Shown: positions 25,850 through 35,682, numbered from the stretch's first letter. The stretch is DNA of 35,997 nt from Fuerstiella sp. (GCA_022843805.1 JALHMY010000098.1:1-35997); one strand, 5' to 3'. Translations and numbers: made by a program. Notes: generated by a model from the sequence alone, not told the origin.

Positions 25850-28800
25850 TCATTCCGAAGCTTGTCGTCCCTGATGGATAAAGTGCCAGACCGCGTTAAA
25901 TTGTTGTTTTGCATCTCCATTCAGAACCCCCGTCACTTTCGTCGTCTTTCCATCGGCCGATAGTTTAGGCATGCGACTGTTAATATCGAATCGCGGAGGA
26001 TCCAGCGTGAATCGCTGGTAGTAGTCCTGCCGCAGCCGGTCGCCAATAATCGCAAAGTTAATGCCAGGAGCTATCTTTGTCTGATCGTCTCCCTGTGCCG
26101 GCTGGCTGCCCACCGCGTGACACTGCCGACAGTCCAGTGCAGTTCGCTGCGTGAGCTGATTGCCAAGTTCCGCCAGATGAGCATCCACCGAAAAGGAGCC
26201 GGCGGCTTCGGGTGCAAGTCCGTGTTCAGCAGCAAGTCCCTCGGCCAGAACCGCCGCATAGGCCGGAAATGCGGGCATCCTCGCCTTAAGCCACGGGCGT
26301 AAACTGCTTCCTGTCCCGGCATTGCGTGCGGGTCGTCGAATAAACTGCTGCATCCATTCTGAATTCAGTTTTTCTCCCGTCCATGTCAGATTCGGCAGAG
26401 CCTCAGGAACCAGGCCACGTTGCCCCTCTTCAGAAATAATCACTGCGCGGGGGCTTCGTGACTGATCGCGGTCATGGCACGCTGAACATCGAAGACTCTT
26501 TGACAACAGCTGTGCCGCTTCACTGGTGCCCGTGCTGTGGAGCGAACGTCTGTCCGTTGCAAGAAACCGTGTGAGTGCCGCGCGATCCTTCGGCGAAAGA
26601 GAATAATGCGGTACTCCTGCTCTGACATGCGGCTCAAGTGCCAGACATCCGAGTGGAGAAGCCGCATCCATCAGTGCAATCGGAGTATCATGAACTCGGG
26701 AGGGTTGTGGACCGACCGCATGGCAGCGGATACATCCTCGCTCTCCAAACAGCTTTTCGCCTCTGGCAACCAGCTCAGAATCGGGCTGCTGTTTGATCGA
26801 ACGAGCCTCTTCGCCATTTTCTGACTTGTCTGAACCATTCGCCGTGGCCTTCAGAATAGAGGCGGCCAGGGCGGACGATACCGGGACATCGAGCTGAAAG
26901 TCGGGCATCCGACTTGCGGGATAGAAGCGATGTGGCTCCCGCAAAAAAGCGGCCAGCTGCCCTGATCGAAATTTTTTCCCCACATGACTGAGTGAGCGTC
27001 GCTGATATGGGTCGGATTCATCCGATCTCAGATGATGGCAGCCTGCACATCCAAGATCTTCATAGGCATCGGAACCTGAAGCAATCGCTTCGGCTGGCAG
27101 TTCAGCCTCCTTCGCACCTGGAGAGGCGTCTTCGGCCAGCTCATGACGAGCTCCTTCTCTCAGCCATGTCACAATCGCATTCGCTTCGTCCGAACTGACA
27201 TTCATGCGGGGCATACGAGACTCGGAATGCTGCTGCGGATTGCGGATCCAGTCAACCAGCCAGTCCTCCTGCAGCCGCGATGATCCCGCAAGATTCGGTA
27301 CTCCGCGAATCAGCTCTGCGGAAAGTTGTTTGTCAGTATCTTCGGAAGTCACAGCAATGGTCGCTGTCCCGTCCTGCTGACGCGACTGACCATGACATAC
27401 TTCACATCGAAGCAGGGAAAATAGTTCCCTGCCGCGCCGCAGCTGAGCTGCTGTAAGTACGCTTTCATCGTCCTTCGGACAAAACAGAGCGGTCGGAGGA
27501 ACAGGCTCCATTGCAAATTCCGGAGATTCCCAGAGAAGCCGTACACTCGCATCGGAATTCTCCGGCCCGGAATACTCAAAAACCAGCTGATTCAAACCGC
27601 CATTCAGCCGGACTGGCTCTCCAATTTTCACAGCTTCTGATTTCAGCAGGACATCAGATACAACAGGACTGCCATTCACAGACAACGCGACATTCCCACG
27701 GCCCTGCGCATAAAACCTGACCGTCTGCTGTAATGGAATCTGAACAAATCCTTCCCAGCGAATACGGATGGATCCCGCATCAACAAACGGAGTTGCCGGC
27801 TTACCCTGAGGCACAAAAATTGCCGCCATCCGATCGATCCGAGCATCCGAAATGCCATTCGACGCAATACGAGCAATCAGGCCAGGCTGCAGGTCATCGG
27901 CATTCTCGTCATTCAGACTACCCGCATCGCGGTGACGCACAATTCGCTTCTCATCAATCGACTCCGATCCGGCACGATGAATGGTCGCGTACAGCGTCTG
28001 TCGAAACTCTCGCGGTGATGATTCAGGACTTCCGCTTTTCAGAACGTATGACACGGCCATCACATGAACCGGATGAACGTCCTTCAGCTCAAGAAACACG
28101 GTCCTGTCATCGAGCAGCGTGGCCGATCGCACTCGGACTGTGTCACGCCCTTCCTGTCGAGCATCCGACACCCGAAATTCAGGTGACCCATAGTTCTTCG
28201 AATAGCTGTAGTTCCATTCTTCCAGGTGATAATTGCCAGGCTGCTCGGCCGCATCCTTCTGCAGAGGTTCAGCAAAAGTCAACGAAATACCGTTGCGGTA
28301 TGTGCGGATTCCAACCGGAATATCGACAGCTTTCCCTGTGTATCGAACTCGCTGAAGACAGCCGTCAACAGTTGCCGCGGACGTCCATCCGCGAAGCCCT
28401 GTGACGTACAGCTGACCGTCGTGCGGACTAAATCGTCCTCGCATCGCACCGGAATCGAATCGAAAGGGAAACTCTGAGACGAACGCAGCATTCGGAAGCT
28501 CTGACTTCTCCGGACCCGACTCCATTCCCACGAGCATTGCCGAACATTGTCCGAATGATAAGTGCAGCATCTGCCCCTTCAGCGGTCCCCACCTGTCGCT
28601 GCTAACCCAGACCTGTCCTCCCGAGGAATTGTCGACTCGGCGAGGAATCCAGACCAGTGGCGGATCGTATCCCAGTGGCCGGGTCTCTGTGATTCGGGGC
28701 CCACCGCCGCCGAAATGTGCACCGGGTTTCGTAACATAGATTGCTGATGCCGGAGTCCATTCACCTTCCTGAGGCGCTGCCGTAACCACGTTTCCCGGGG

Positions 28801-31783
28801 CGGGGCTCATTCCCATACCGTTAGGATTACGAAGACCGGTGGCCACCACTTTCATCGACTGACCGTCAGGCGAAACTCGAACAACCCCATGAGTTGCATG
28901 CACAAACCAGAATCCGCCTTCACTGTCCTGTTCCAGACATGTGATATAGTCATGCCCACCCGCCGACGTTTCATAGACATTGCTGAAGCACTCGTAAAAA
29001 TCTGTTTCGCCGTCTCCATTCTGGTCATGCAGTCGAGTGATCTGGTCGCGGCCCAGTACATATACCTGGTCGGTATTGCCACCACGCTTAACAACCAGCC
29101 CCAATGGCTGATGCAGCCCCGTGGCGATTCGCTGCCAGCTTAAATTCAACGTTCCAGCACGACCGGGGCCGTTTTTCCCGATCCCATCTGCACCTGCATC
29201 CGATACTCGCCAGACATCGCCATGAACCGTACAGACCAGTACATCACCGTTTGATAAAAAGTCGTGCCCGCTGGTAAAAAGAAGCGCATTCCAGGGATTA
29301 TCAATTGGCAGGGTAAACGTATCCACAACGTATGGTCCGCTGTCCTCGCCCAGCTTCCCGGTTGTCATCAGCGTTTCTTTCCAGCGGCGTTCGGCTGGCT
29401 GAGGCAAATCCTCCAGTCGTTCCGCAGGCGGTAAACGGAACTCCGCCTTTGCCAGTGCCTCGGAGCTGGCAGACGAGTAAACGATCTGCACCGTCTGAGT
29501 CTTTTCACTGGCCGCCAGCTTCAGCAGAACACGCTTCCGACCATTTTCGTTCTGCACAAACTTCACTGGCTGATGAGTTCCCGAAACCTGAATCGTCAGC
29601 TGACCATCTGGTGCTGCATCGGGAAGATCCTGCAATAAACAAGTCAGGGGAACAGCACTGGGGTCCACCTGAATGGTTCGAGTGAACACTGGCCCGGCAC
29701 TGGTCACATGCAGCCATGGAGATTCCTGAATCTTAACTCCATCGACGGAATAACTCAGCAGCACTCGCGGCCCGCGAACATTCATGCCCTCATATTGCAG
29801 CTTTGTGCCGGACCAGCCAGCCGTCTCCGGCATGGTAAAAAGCACGTCCCCTTCCGGCTTTGGCGCTCCAATGATCCCAAACCTCGCAGGATCAAAGACC
29901 AGAAAGCCATTCCATGCGGCACGAAGCGAGAGAAACTGAGTATCAAAGCTAATCGTACCCTGTCGCTGATCTCCCACTCGAATATTGAGCGATTTTCGAT
30001 AGGGCCCCTGCGGAAGCGCAACAACGGCTCCCAGCCATTCACCAATCTCCGCCTGTTGCCACCGACGATCAACCCAGTCCTCTTCCCATCCCTCAAACCC
30101 GACTTCGCCCCGGCCCCAGTGAGCAGGAACTTTTGGTTTGGCTGGCGGAGCCACTGCAGAAAGTGCCTGTTTAGCTGGGTGATTCAACTGCTCAGCAGTG
30201 GCAGGAACATTTGACGACGATTCATCTCGAACCGACTTTCCGTCGGACTCATCAAACCTCCAAAGCCCTGTTGTCTGCCGGTCAGAAGCGAAAGCCGTCG
30301 CTGGCAGACTTTCAACGGGAATTGCTGCACTTCGTATACGAACCTCATCGATCAGTCCGGCGCAGCCAATTCCACCCTCAACCAACTGACCAACGGAAAG
30401 AACACCGGAAGCCGGAGCCAGAGTCTGTTCCGGAAGACTTTTATCAAGAGATAACTTTCCGTCGACAAAAAGTCGCAGCCGTGCGGACTCCAGAACCATC
30501 GCCACATGATGCCAGTCCTGATCGACGATGCTGACATCGGATCGATATTCGCCTCCGCGTCCCGGCAGATAAACACTGAACACGCCCGAACCAGCGTACG
30601 AATACATTTCCCAGTGAGTGGCCGACGCTTTGGGCTCACTGGCAATCAGAATATTGAAGCCATCCCTGTTATTCAGCTTCGTCCAGCACTCGACTGTCAG
30701 CGGCAAATTCCTCTGAACAGGCTTTGCATCCACAAACACACCGCCCGCCGCCGCATTCAGGGCATTACCAAAGCGACCGGGCTGCAGCTCAATTCTTTCT
30801 GCCTTCGGGGTCACCGAAACGGGTGTTGGCGTTTCTGTGCGATACTTCGGTTTGGGCCCTGGTTTCTGCCCGTTTAACTGAGGAAGCAGCCAGTCGAGTC
30901 CGTCGAGGTTATCCTGCAAACGTTTTTCAGCATCATCCTGAGTATGGCCCAGAATACCGATCAGCCCCGCGTATCCGCTCTCACGAACAATCTTCAGCAG
31001 TTCAAGATCCAGACTGCCATTTCCCAGCTGCACAATCTTCTGCCCCCTGCGGTCTCCGCCAGGCTCCATGCCATTCAAATTCAGTGCGATCAAATGAGGT
31101 TTCATTTTCTGAAGCAATTCAGAAAACCGATCCACGTGATCGTGGCCGTGGTGCTGATTGTAAACGATACCCACATTAGGCAGCTTCAGCTCTTCGATCA
31201 CCTCAATCTGATTCTCCGGCTCTCCAAACCATCCTCCGTGATTGTAGAGTCCCACCTGACAGCCAATCTCTGCCGCTGCAACGGCGATCGGACGGATTCG
31301 AGCGGCTTCTGCAACCACTCTGGCTCGCTGCTCCGCCGCATCCTTCGTTGGATCACCTCCGCCGGTCACCCACAGCTGCGGAGTGACACCGTGTTTTTTA
31401 AAGATCGCCAGTGTCATCTTTGCTTCGTCGTTCAATGTGCCAGGGAACCACCATGCAGTGAGTTCCACGCCATGCTTTTTAAGCGCCTCAATCTCCTGAT
31501 CAAAGGTCGGAATATGCTCGGCCCGATAGTCGTAGGCAAATCTGGAAAACCCCAACTTCTGCAGCATCGCGGCTCGTGCTTCGGGTCCGCGTTTTTCGGA
31601 GTCGAATGGAACGATGCACCAGGCGACGAGATTCCGGCGATCAAATATTGTGCTCGGGTCTTCCGACCGAGTCTGCGACGAGCTCTCGGACTTCGCGGAA
31701 GTCGCCGACTGAGCATTCGCGGCCACCATTGCACATGGCAGACCGCCTGATAACAACAGTAGCCCGGATAAAAACCATTGCAT
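25850..31783 (-). CDS. Giant secreted TIM-barrel/LamG/propeller/PA14 protein with five heme c sites
   Basis: The 1977-residue exported protein has a short leader (MQWFLSGLLLLSGGLPCAM). A xylose-isomerase-like TIM barrel is at about 45-305 (KLGFSRFAYDYR, IGCQVGLYNHGGW, VGIVYNQHHGHDHVDRF, GLIGILGHT) and a LamG-like domain at about 335-515. A DUF6797-like region is at about 553-790 and a PVC-type dehydrogenase-like propeller at about 805-1155. A PA14-like domain is at about 1298-1434. Five c-type heme sites follow: CEVCH 1460, CAGCH 1579, CIRCH 1684, CSACH 1766 and CRQCH 1885. Four are followed by (S/A)RMP motifs that could supply axial Met (near 1523, 1625, 1836, 1938); the third has none. The ATG at 31783 has a GAGG site 7 bases upstream; a TTG at 31813 is an alternative. 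Likely role: sugar binding, conversion and oxidation linked to electron transfer (inferred). Confidence 0.9.
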   Translation of the reverse strand: MQWFLSGLLLLSGGLPCAMVAANAQSATSAKSESSSQTRSEDPSTIFDRRNLVAWCIVPFDSEKRGPEARAAMLQKLGFSRFAYDYRAEHIPTFDQEIEALKKHGVELTAWWFPGTLNDEAKMTLAIFKKHGVTPQLWVTGGGDPTKDAAEQRARVVAEAARIRPIAVAAAEIGCQVGLYNHGGWFGEPENQIEVIEELKLPNVGIVYNQHHGHDHVDRFSELLQKMKPHLIALNLNGMEPGGDRRGQKIVQLGNGSLDLELLKIVRESGYAGLIGILGHTQDDAEKRLQDNLDGLDWLLPQLNGQKPGPKPKYRTETPTPVSVTPKAERIELQPGRFGNALNAAAGGVFVDAKPVQRNLPLTVECWTKLNNRDGFNILIASEPKASATHWEMYSYAGSGVFSVYLPGRGGEYRSDVSIVDQDWHHVAMVLESARLRLFVDGKLSLDKSLPEQTLAPASGVLSVGQLVEGGIGCAGLIDEVRIRSAAIPVESLPATAFASDRQTTGLWRFDESDGKSVRDESSSNVPATAEQLNHPAKQALSAVAPPAKPKVPAHWGRGEVGFEGWEEDWVDRRWQQAEIGEWLGAVVALPQGPYRKSLNIRVGDQRQGTISFDTQFLSLRAAWNGFLVFDPARFGIIGAPKPEGDVLFTMPETAGWSGTKLQYEGMNVRGPRVLLSYSVDGVKIQESPWLHVTSAGPVFTRTIQVDPSAVPLTCLLQDLPDAAPDGQLTIQVSGTHQPVKFVQNENGRKRVLLKLAASEKTQTVQIVYSSASSEALAKAEFRLPPAERLEDLPQPAERRWKETLMTTGKLGEDSGPYVVDTFTLPIDNPWNALLFTSGHDFLSNGDVLVCTVHGDVWRVSDAGADGIGKNGPGRAGTLNLSWQRIATGLHQPLGLVVKRGGNTDQVYVLGRDQITRLHDQNGDGETDFYECFSNVYETSAGGHDYITCLEQDSEGGFWFVHATHGVVRVSPDGQSMKVVATGLRNPNGMGMSPAPGNVVTAAPQEGEWTPASAIYVTKPGAHFGGGGPRITETRPLGYDPPLVWIPRRVDNSSGGQVWVSSDRWGPLKGQMLHLSFGQCSAMLVGMESGPEKSELPNAAFVSEFPFRFDSGAMRGRFSPHDGQLYVTGLRGWTSAATVDGCLQRVRYTGKAVDIPVGIRTYRNGISLTFAEPLQKDAAEQPGNYHLEEWNYSYSKNYGSPEFRVSDARQEGRDTVRVRSATLLDDRTVFLELKDVHPVHVMAVSYVLKSGSPESSPREFRQTLYATIHRAGSESIDEKRIVRHRDAGSLNDENADDLQPGLIARIASNGISDARIDRMAAIFVPQGKPATPFVDAGSIRIRWEGFVQIPLQQTVRFYAQGRGNVALSVNGSPVVSDVLLKSEAVKIGEPVRLNGGLNQLVFEYSGPENSDASVRLLWESPEFAMEPVPPTALFCPKDDESVLTAAQLRRGRELFSLLRCEVCHGQSRQQDGTATIAVTSEDTDKQLSAELIRGVPNLAGSSRLQEDWLVDWIRNPQQHSESRMPRMNVSSDEANAIVTWLREGARHELAEDASPGAKEAELPAEAIASGSDAYEDLGCAGCHHLRSDESDPYQRRSLSHVGKKFRSGQLAAFLREPHRFYPASRMPDFQLDVPVSSALAASILKATANGSDKSENGEEARSIKQQPDSELVARGEKLFGERGCIRCHAVGPQPSRVHDTPIALMDAASPLGCLALEPHVRAGVPHYSLSPKDRAALTRFLATDRRSLHSTGTSEAAQLLSKSLRCSACHDRDQSRSPRAVIISEEGQRGLVPEALPNLTWTGEKLNSEWMQQFIRRPARNAGTGSSLRPWLKARMPAFPAYAAVLAEGLAAEHGLAPEAAGSFSVDAHLAELGNQLTQRTALDCRQCHAVGSQPAQGDDQTKIAPGINFAIIGDRLRQDYYQRFTLDPPRFDINSRMPKLSADGKTTKVTGVLNGDAKQQFNAVWHFIHQGRQASE

Positions 31784-31864
31784 GACTCGCCTCGTCCGCA
31801 GTTTTCGTTTCAATTGATGAAGTGATCAGTGGCTCGGCCTGACGCCAAACCACCCTCATCATGA

Positions 31865-31911
31865 ACGAAAACAGGCCTCTGGTAAACCGCGACGGGAAAT
31901 ACCAGGGCCTG
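31865..31911 (-). terminator. Rho-independent terminator of the WxPGxW gene
   Basis: On the minus strand CAGGCCCTGGTA (31911-31900) pairs with TACCAGAGGCCTG (31884-31872) with one unpaired base, and the stem is followed directly by TTTTCG. It lies 28 bases after the stop codon of the 1070-residue gene and before the giant heme gene, so the two are probably separate transcripts. Confidence 0.75.
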
Positions 31912-31938
31912 AACGAGAAAACTCATCCGTTGAACTCA

Positions 31939-34900
31939 TCAATCAGGAGCCCCTGCCCGGCTGCGAGATGAACCGCGATCTGATGAACCGCGATCCGACC
32001 CACGCCCCATTCCGCCACCCATTCCGCCACCCATGCCAGCCCCACGGCCAGCTGGCCCACCAGTCGGTCCGCCAGGTGACATGGCGTCACCAATGCCGGA
32101 TCGACCTTCACGACGGCCCCCTCCATAAGAACGTTCACCGGAAACTCGACCGGAAAATCCAGATTCTCCCGCGCCTCCGAGTGTCCCCGGCCCGCGCATC
32201 CGCCCGCCAATGCCCCCTGGGTTAATGCCACCATCCGCGCCAGCCCCAATACCTCGCCCCGTTCCCAGACCACGTCCGCGCCCGCGGTCCGAACTGATCG
32301 CAGAATCAGTACCAATGGCCGGACCAGATCCGATCTCGGAACCTGCGCCAATCCCAGAGCGTGAACCAATACCGGGCGGTGAACCAATCCCGGAGCCTGC
32401 ACCCATGCGAGAGCGTGCGCCAATGCCTGAGCGATCACCAATGCCACGATCCGAACCGATTCCGGTACCTGAGCCCAGACCAGAATCCAGGTTTTGCCCA
32501 GGGTTATTGCGAAGACCAGGATAAGATCGCATGCCTGGGTTCGAGCGGCTGCTGCGCCCCGGGTCAACAGCTGGCCCGGAATCGGCAGGATCGGAATTCA
32601 TCACCTTTGGCAGACTCTCCCCGGATGGTAATCCGCTGCGACCACCTCGAAACCTGCCCTCACCTGCAGGCATTCCTTCTGAAGGACCACGCAAACGTCC
32701 GGATGTTTCTCCCAATCCACGGCTTCTCTGACCCGCGCCGGATCCTTCCTGCGGTGGTGTCACGGATGGCGAGTCGGAATTACCGTTAAGTGGATTCAGG
32801 GATCGCGACCTCGTTCCAGGAAGTTCGACATCAGACTGACCAGGAGTCAGACGGCGATCCTGACCGGAATTCCTCGTACGACCGCTCCTCCTGCTTTTGT
32901 CTGCTTCGGGTACTACCGCTGAGGGTAACCCACCCGGGCGCGACAATTCTGACGGCGATTCGGTTTTCGATGGTGGGGTTGTCTGCGAAGGTAAAGCAGA
33001 CCCGGGATTCGATGGCAATAACGAAGGTGGCGTATTCAGTGATCGAGGCGCAAAATCCGATGCTCCTGGCAATCGTCCTCTGCCAGCTTCATCTCTGGCA
33101 GCTTCATCTCTGGCAGCGTTCTGGTCGGGATTATTACTCTGATCGGGATTCTTCTGAAGAGGCAACTGACCGGCGTCTGAAATTTCTCCGTTCAGCATAC
33201 CCTTCGAGCGCGAGGGCCGCTCCGAACGCCCGCTGATTCCACGAGGGCGTTCGCCACGAGAAACCGGTGCCTCAGGGGCGTCAGCGTTCGTCGTACCGGA
33301 ACCAGAAATCGGCGTGTCGACCTTCCCAACATCCCCGGTCTCTGAACCGGGGCGTTTACGCTCTCTGCCCGCCGACGATCGAAGTGAGCCGGACTCACCA
33401 GAAGATCCAGTCGGGGCCGGGGAATCTGACCCCGGACCCGTACCCGATACACCGGGCGTCCCAAGGTCGCGATTTCTGACCGTTGCTCGTTCACCAGCGA
33501 CACCCGGATCCCCGTTCTCACCTTTATCTGCCGATCGTCGCATTGGTGGCAATGTGAGCCGATCAGTGCGGGAAATCGTTCCGTCTTCCTTTTCACCTTC
33601 CATGCCTGCTTCAATACCGCCGGGCCTGCGGCCCTCGGTTTCCGGCTGGCCGACCCGGTCCGATAATGGCTGACCATTTCTTCGATCCGAGAACAACCGC
33701 TCGGGATTCGCACCACCTGGCTGATCTGCAGAACGAAACTTCAATCCTTCAATTTCCCGACGCTGTCTGATGAGTCCGCGAAACTGCTCGTTATCGCCAC
33801 GAAAGCTTTGTCGCTGATCATCCTGAAGACGAACAAATCGCGGCCCATCCGAACGACGTGCGGATGTCTGAACATAGTTCGACAGTGATGATCCAAGCAC
33901 ATCGTGCTGATGATCGTTTCCGCTGAGACGTGACACTGACCAGCGATTCTGATCCCGAAGCGTGTGCGCCGGACGCCGATCAGGATGATTCACGAAAACA
34001 GTAAACTGTGTATTGATCTGATTGTAAAAGGAATTGCCTCGCCCCCGGCTGTAGTAGGCAAACAGAGGATCGCAACCATGATTTCTCTGATGAAAGTGGT
34101 GCCATGGCTGCAGGCCGCGGCCAGCATACTGACCACCGTAGTAGTCGCCAAAATAGTAGTGGCGGTAACCAGGACGAACCCAGAAATTAAACCGCAATGC
34201 GCTTGTGGCCACGACAATGCGAGGAGTAAAAAAGTATCCGGGCTGTGCGTAAATCGGCCGACGGAAGTGACACGGGGCAAACAGAACGCCTCGACGTTCG
34301 AGCGGATAATCCCAGTAGCCATTGCAGAAATAATAACCGCGAGGGGTCCAGTGATAACGGGCGGGCACCCAAATCCAGCTTGCATATCCCTGTGACCAGT
34401 AACCAGGGCGCCACAGATATCTGGTGGTCTGCCATGTCCAGCAGCCGGGAATCCAGATGTGATTCGCCGACGGTGCCTGTCCGGCCGACCCCACCTCCAG
34501 CGACGCAGGCGGTGCCGTCTCCAGATACTCAATTTCGGCTGTCTGGTTCGCAACCCAGGTTCCAGGCACCCATTGAAAACCCCCATCCGTTTCCGCCCAA
34601 TACCCAGGCAGCCAGCGAAAACCCTGTGGTGTTTCGCGCCAGATACCGCTCACCCACAGAAAATCATTGCTGTCCTCATCCCACGCCCAGTAGCCGGAAA
34701 TCCACTGAACGTCCCGGCCCTCAGGCCGAACATCGGGCGGCAGTTCTTCAACAAGTTCCGGCGGTTTCCGGGGGATAATCAGGCCTGCAGCAGGCTCCTG
34801 ATTATATTGTTCTGCAAACGCCTCATGCACGGGACCGCGCAGCATCGCTTCACCGTCCTCTTCAGACAATCCCGAGTCGCCTGAATCAGCCACATCGGGA

Positions 34901-35151
34901 GTCTGAGGTAAACCGGCATCTGCCGGTGATGGTGGCACCGGAGTCACCGTCTCGGCATTTGCCGGCTGAGGATTCGTCGACTCCGGGCCAGGCAATGGAA
35001 TCGCCGGAGCAGGAATTGTCAGAGTATCAACCTCCGGAAGCGGCTGGAGTTCCTGGACAGCAAATAACATCGATCCACTCAATGCTGCCGATAACCCCAC
35101 CACCGCTCCAGGGATCCGCTGAAACCTTCTGCATACTCGTTGATGGTTCAT
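31939..35151 (-). CDS. WxPGxW-repeat protein with long Gly/Ser/Arg-rich tail
   Basis: The 1070-residue protein has a leader-like N-terminus (about 1-32, ending LFAVQELQ) and a proline-rich segment (40-90). An aromatic region (about 148-270) carries repeats of the YXWGXW/WxxGxW type: WISGYW 150, WVSGIW 166, WLPGYW 180, WVPGTW 194, WIPGCW 233 and WRPGYW 247. After a basic, Tyr-rich segment (to about 400), the remaining 670 residues are low-complexity and rich in G, S, R and P. They include a hexapeptide-period tract (about 892-967, IGSRSG/IGAGSE type) and a methionine-glycine run (GGGMGGGMG). It is probably a cell-envelope protein with a disordered tail; the function of the WxPGxW family is unknown. 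AAGGGGG before the ATG supports the start. The gene appears monocistronic. Confidence 0.85.
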   Translation of the reverse strand: MNHQRVCRRFQRIPGAVVGLSAALSGSMLFAVQELQPLPEVDTLTIPAPAIPLPGPESTNPQPANAETVTPVPPSPADAGLPQTPDVADSGDSGLSEEDGEAMLRGPVHEAFAEQYNQEPAAGLIIPRKPPELVEELPPDVRPEGRDVQWISGYWAWDEDSNDFLWVSGIWRETPQGFRWLPGYWAETDGGFQWVPGTWVANQTAEIEYLETAPPASLEVGSAGQAPSANHIWIPGCWTWQTTRYLWRPGYWSQGYASWIWVPARYHWTPRGYYFCNGYWDYPLERRGVLFAPCHFRRPIYAQPGYFFTPRIVVATSALRFNFWVRPGYRHYYFGDYYGGQYAGRGLQPWHHFHQRNHGCDPLFAYYSRGRGNSFYNQINTQFTVFVNHPDRRPAHTLRDQNRWSVSRLSGNDHQHDVLGSSLSNYVQTSARRSDGPRFVRLQDDQRQSFRGDNEQFRGLIRQRREIEGLKFRSADQPGGANPERLFSDRRNGQPLSDRVGQPETEGRRPGGIEAGMEGEKEDGTISRTDRLTLPPMRRSADKGENGDPGVAGERATVRNRDLGTPGVSGTGPGSDSPAPTGSSGESGSLRSSAGRERKRPGSETGDVGKVDTPISGSGTTNADAPEAPVSRGERPRGISGRSERPSRSKGMLNGEISDAGQLPLQKNPDQSNNPDQNAARDEAARDEAGRGRLPGASDFAPRSLNTPPSLLPSNPGSALPSQTTPPSKTESPSELSRPGGLPSAVVPEADKSRRSGRTRNSGQDRRLTPGQSDVELPGTRSRSLNPLNGNSDSPSVTPPQEGSGAGQRSRGLGETSGRLRGPSEGMPAGEGRFRGGRSGLPSGESLPKVMNSDPADSGPAVDPGRSSRSNPGMRSYPGLRNNPGQNLDSGLGSGTGIGSDRGIGDRSGIGARSRMGAGSGIGSPPGIGSRSGIGAGSEIGSGPAIGTDSAISSDRGRGRGLGTGRGIGAGADGGINPGGIGGRMRGPGTLGGAGESGFSGRVSGERSYGGGRREGRSGIGDAMSPGGPTGGPAGRGAGMGGGMGGGMGRGSDRGSSDRGSSRSRAGAPD
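32250..32476 (-). repeat. 18-base tandem repeat coding for a hexapeptide array
   Basis: About a dozen degenerate 18-base units, for example GAACCAATCCCGGAGCCT on the + strand, encode the hexapeptide period (x-G-I-G-x-x) of the WxPGxW protein. The units vary mostly in the third and fourth codons, so the repeat is old or under selection on the protein and is not a fresh expansion. Confidence 0.8.
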
Positions 35152-35653
35152 GGCACTGCCCCCTTAAACTCCCTGTTTTGTCTCGCATACCGCGGCGGCT
35201 ACAATTCCTGCAGCAGCTTCAATGATGACGTCCGTCATGGGATCATCATGCGAAAAATTTGATGCGCTCATACCATCTTTGAGCAATTGCTGCACCATTT
35301 CACGAAAATCAGCGCCGTTTAGCTCGGTGCATCAGCTGCTCGATCCGCAGTTTACCCAAATCGATGGGAAAACACGCAGGAATTGCTGATTCCCTGCCAC
35401 TGATTGTCCCCAATCAGGAATCGCCAAACTCAGTGCTCATGCAAAAATCACTGACATCACTCTGACTGAAAATGCCATCGAATCGATGTCACATTTCGCA
35501 GCATCTGCGGTTCGGCGATGTCGTAAGCACTCGTCGTTCTGCGGTTGAGCGGCAACTCGCAAAGACTGGCCAGCGCCGTGCGTAAACCAGCCGGTAGTCA
35601 ACTTCCATACCAAACGTGGAGGTCGAGGCCGGGGGTAAAAGTGAATCGCAGAA

Positions 35654-35672
35654 CATCACTCGGAGAGTGATG
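35654..35672. repeat. CTC-GGA-GAG hairpin, copy 4 (different outer stem)
   Basis: CATCACTC and GAGTGATG pair perfectly around a GGA loop. The CTC-GGA-GAG core is shared with copies 1-3, while the outer stem has changed on both sides so that pairing is kept. Confidence 0.75.
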
Positions 35673-35682
35673 GCTACTTTTG

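Noticed and set aside
32250..32476. Regular 18-base repeats considered as a CRISPR or minisatellite array
   Set aside because: There are no spacers and the units are degenerate at codon positions; they encode a hexapeptide repeat in frame.
31923..32567. 214-residue minus-strand frame within the WxPGxW gene
   Set aside because: It is a shifted reading of the same repeat tract and has no start signal or family features.
31968..32789. Open frames on the + strand opposite the Gly/Ser-rich tail
   Set aside because: They are mirror products of the low-complexity repeat in the real minus-strand gene.
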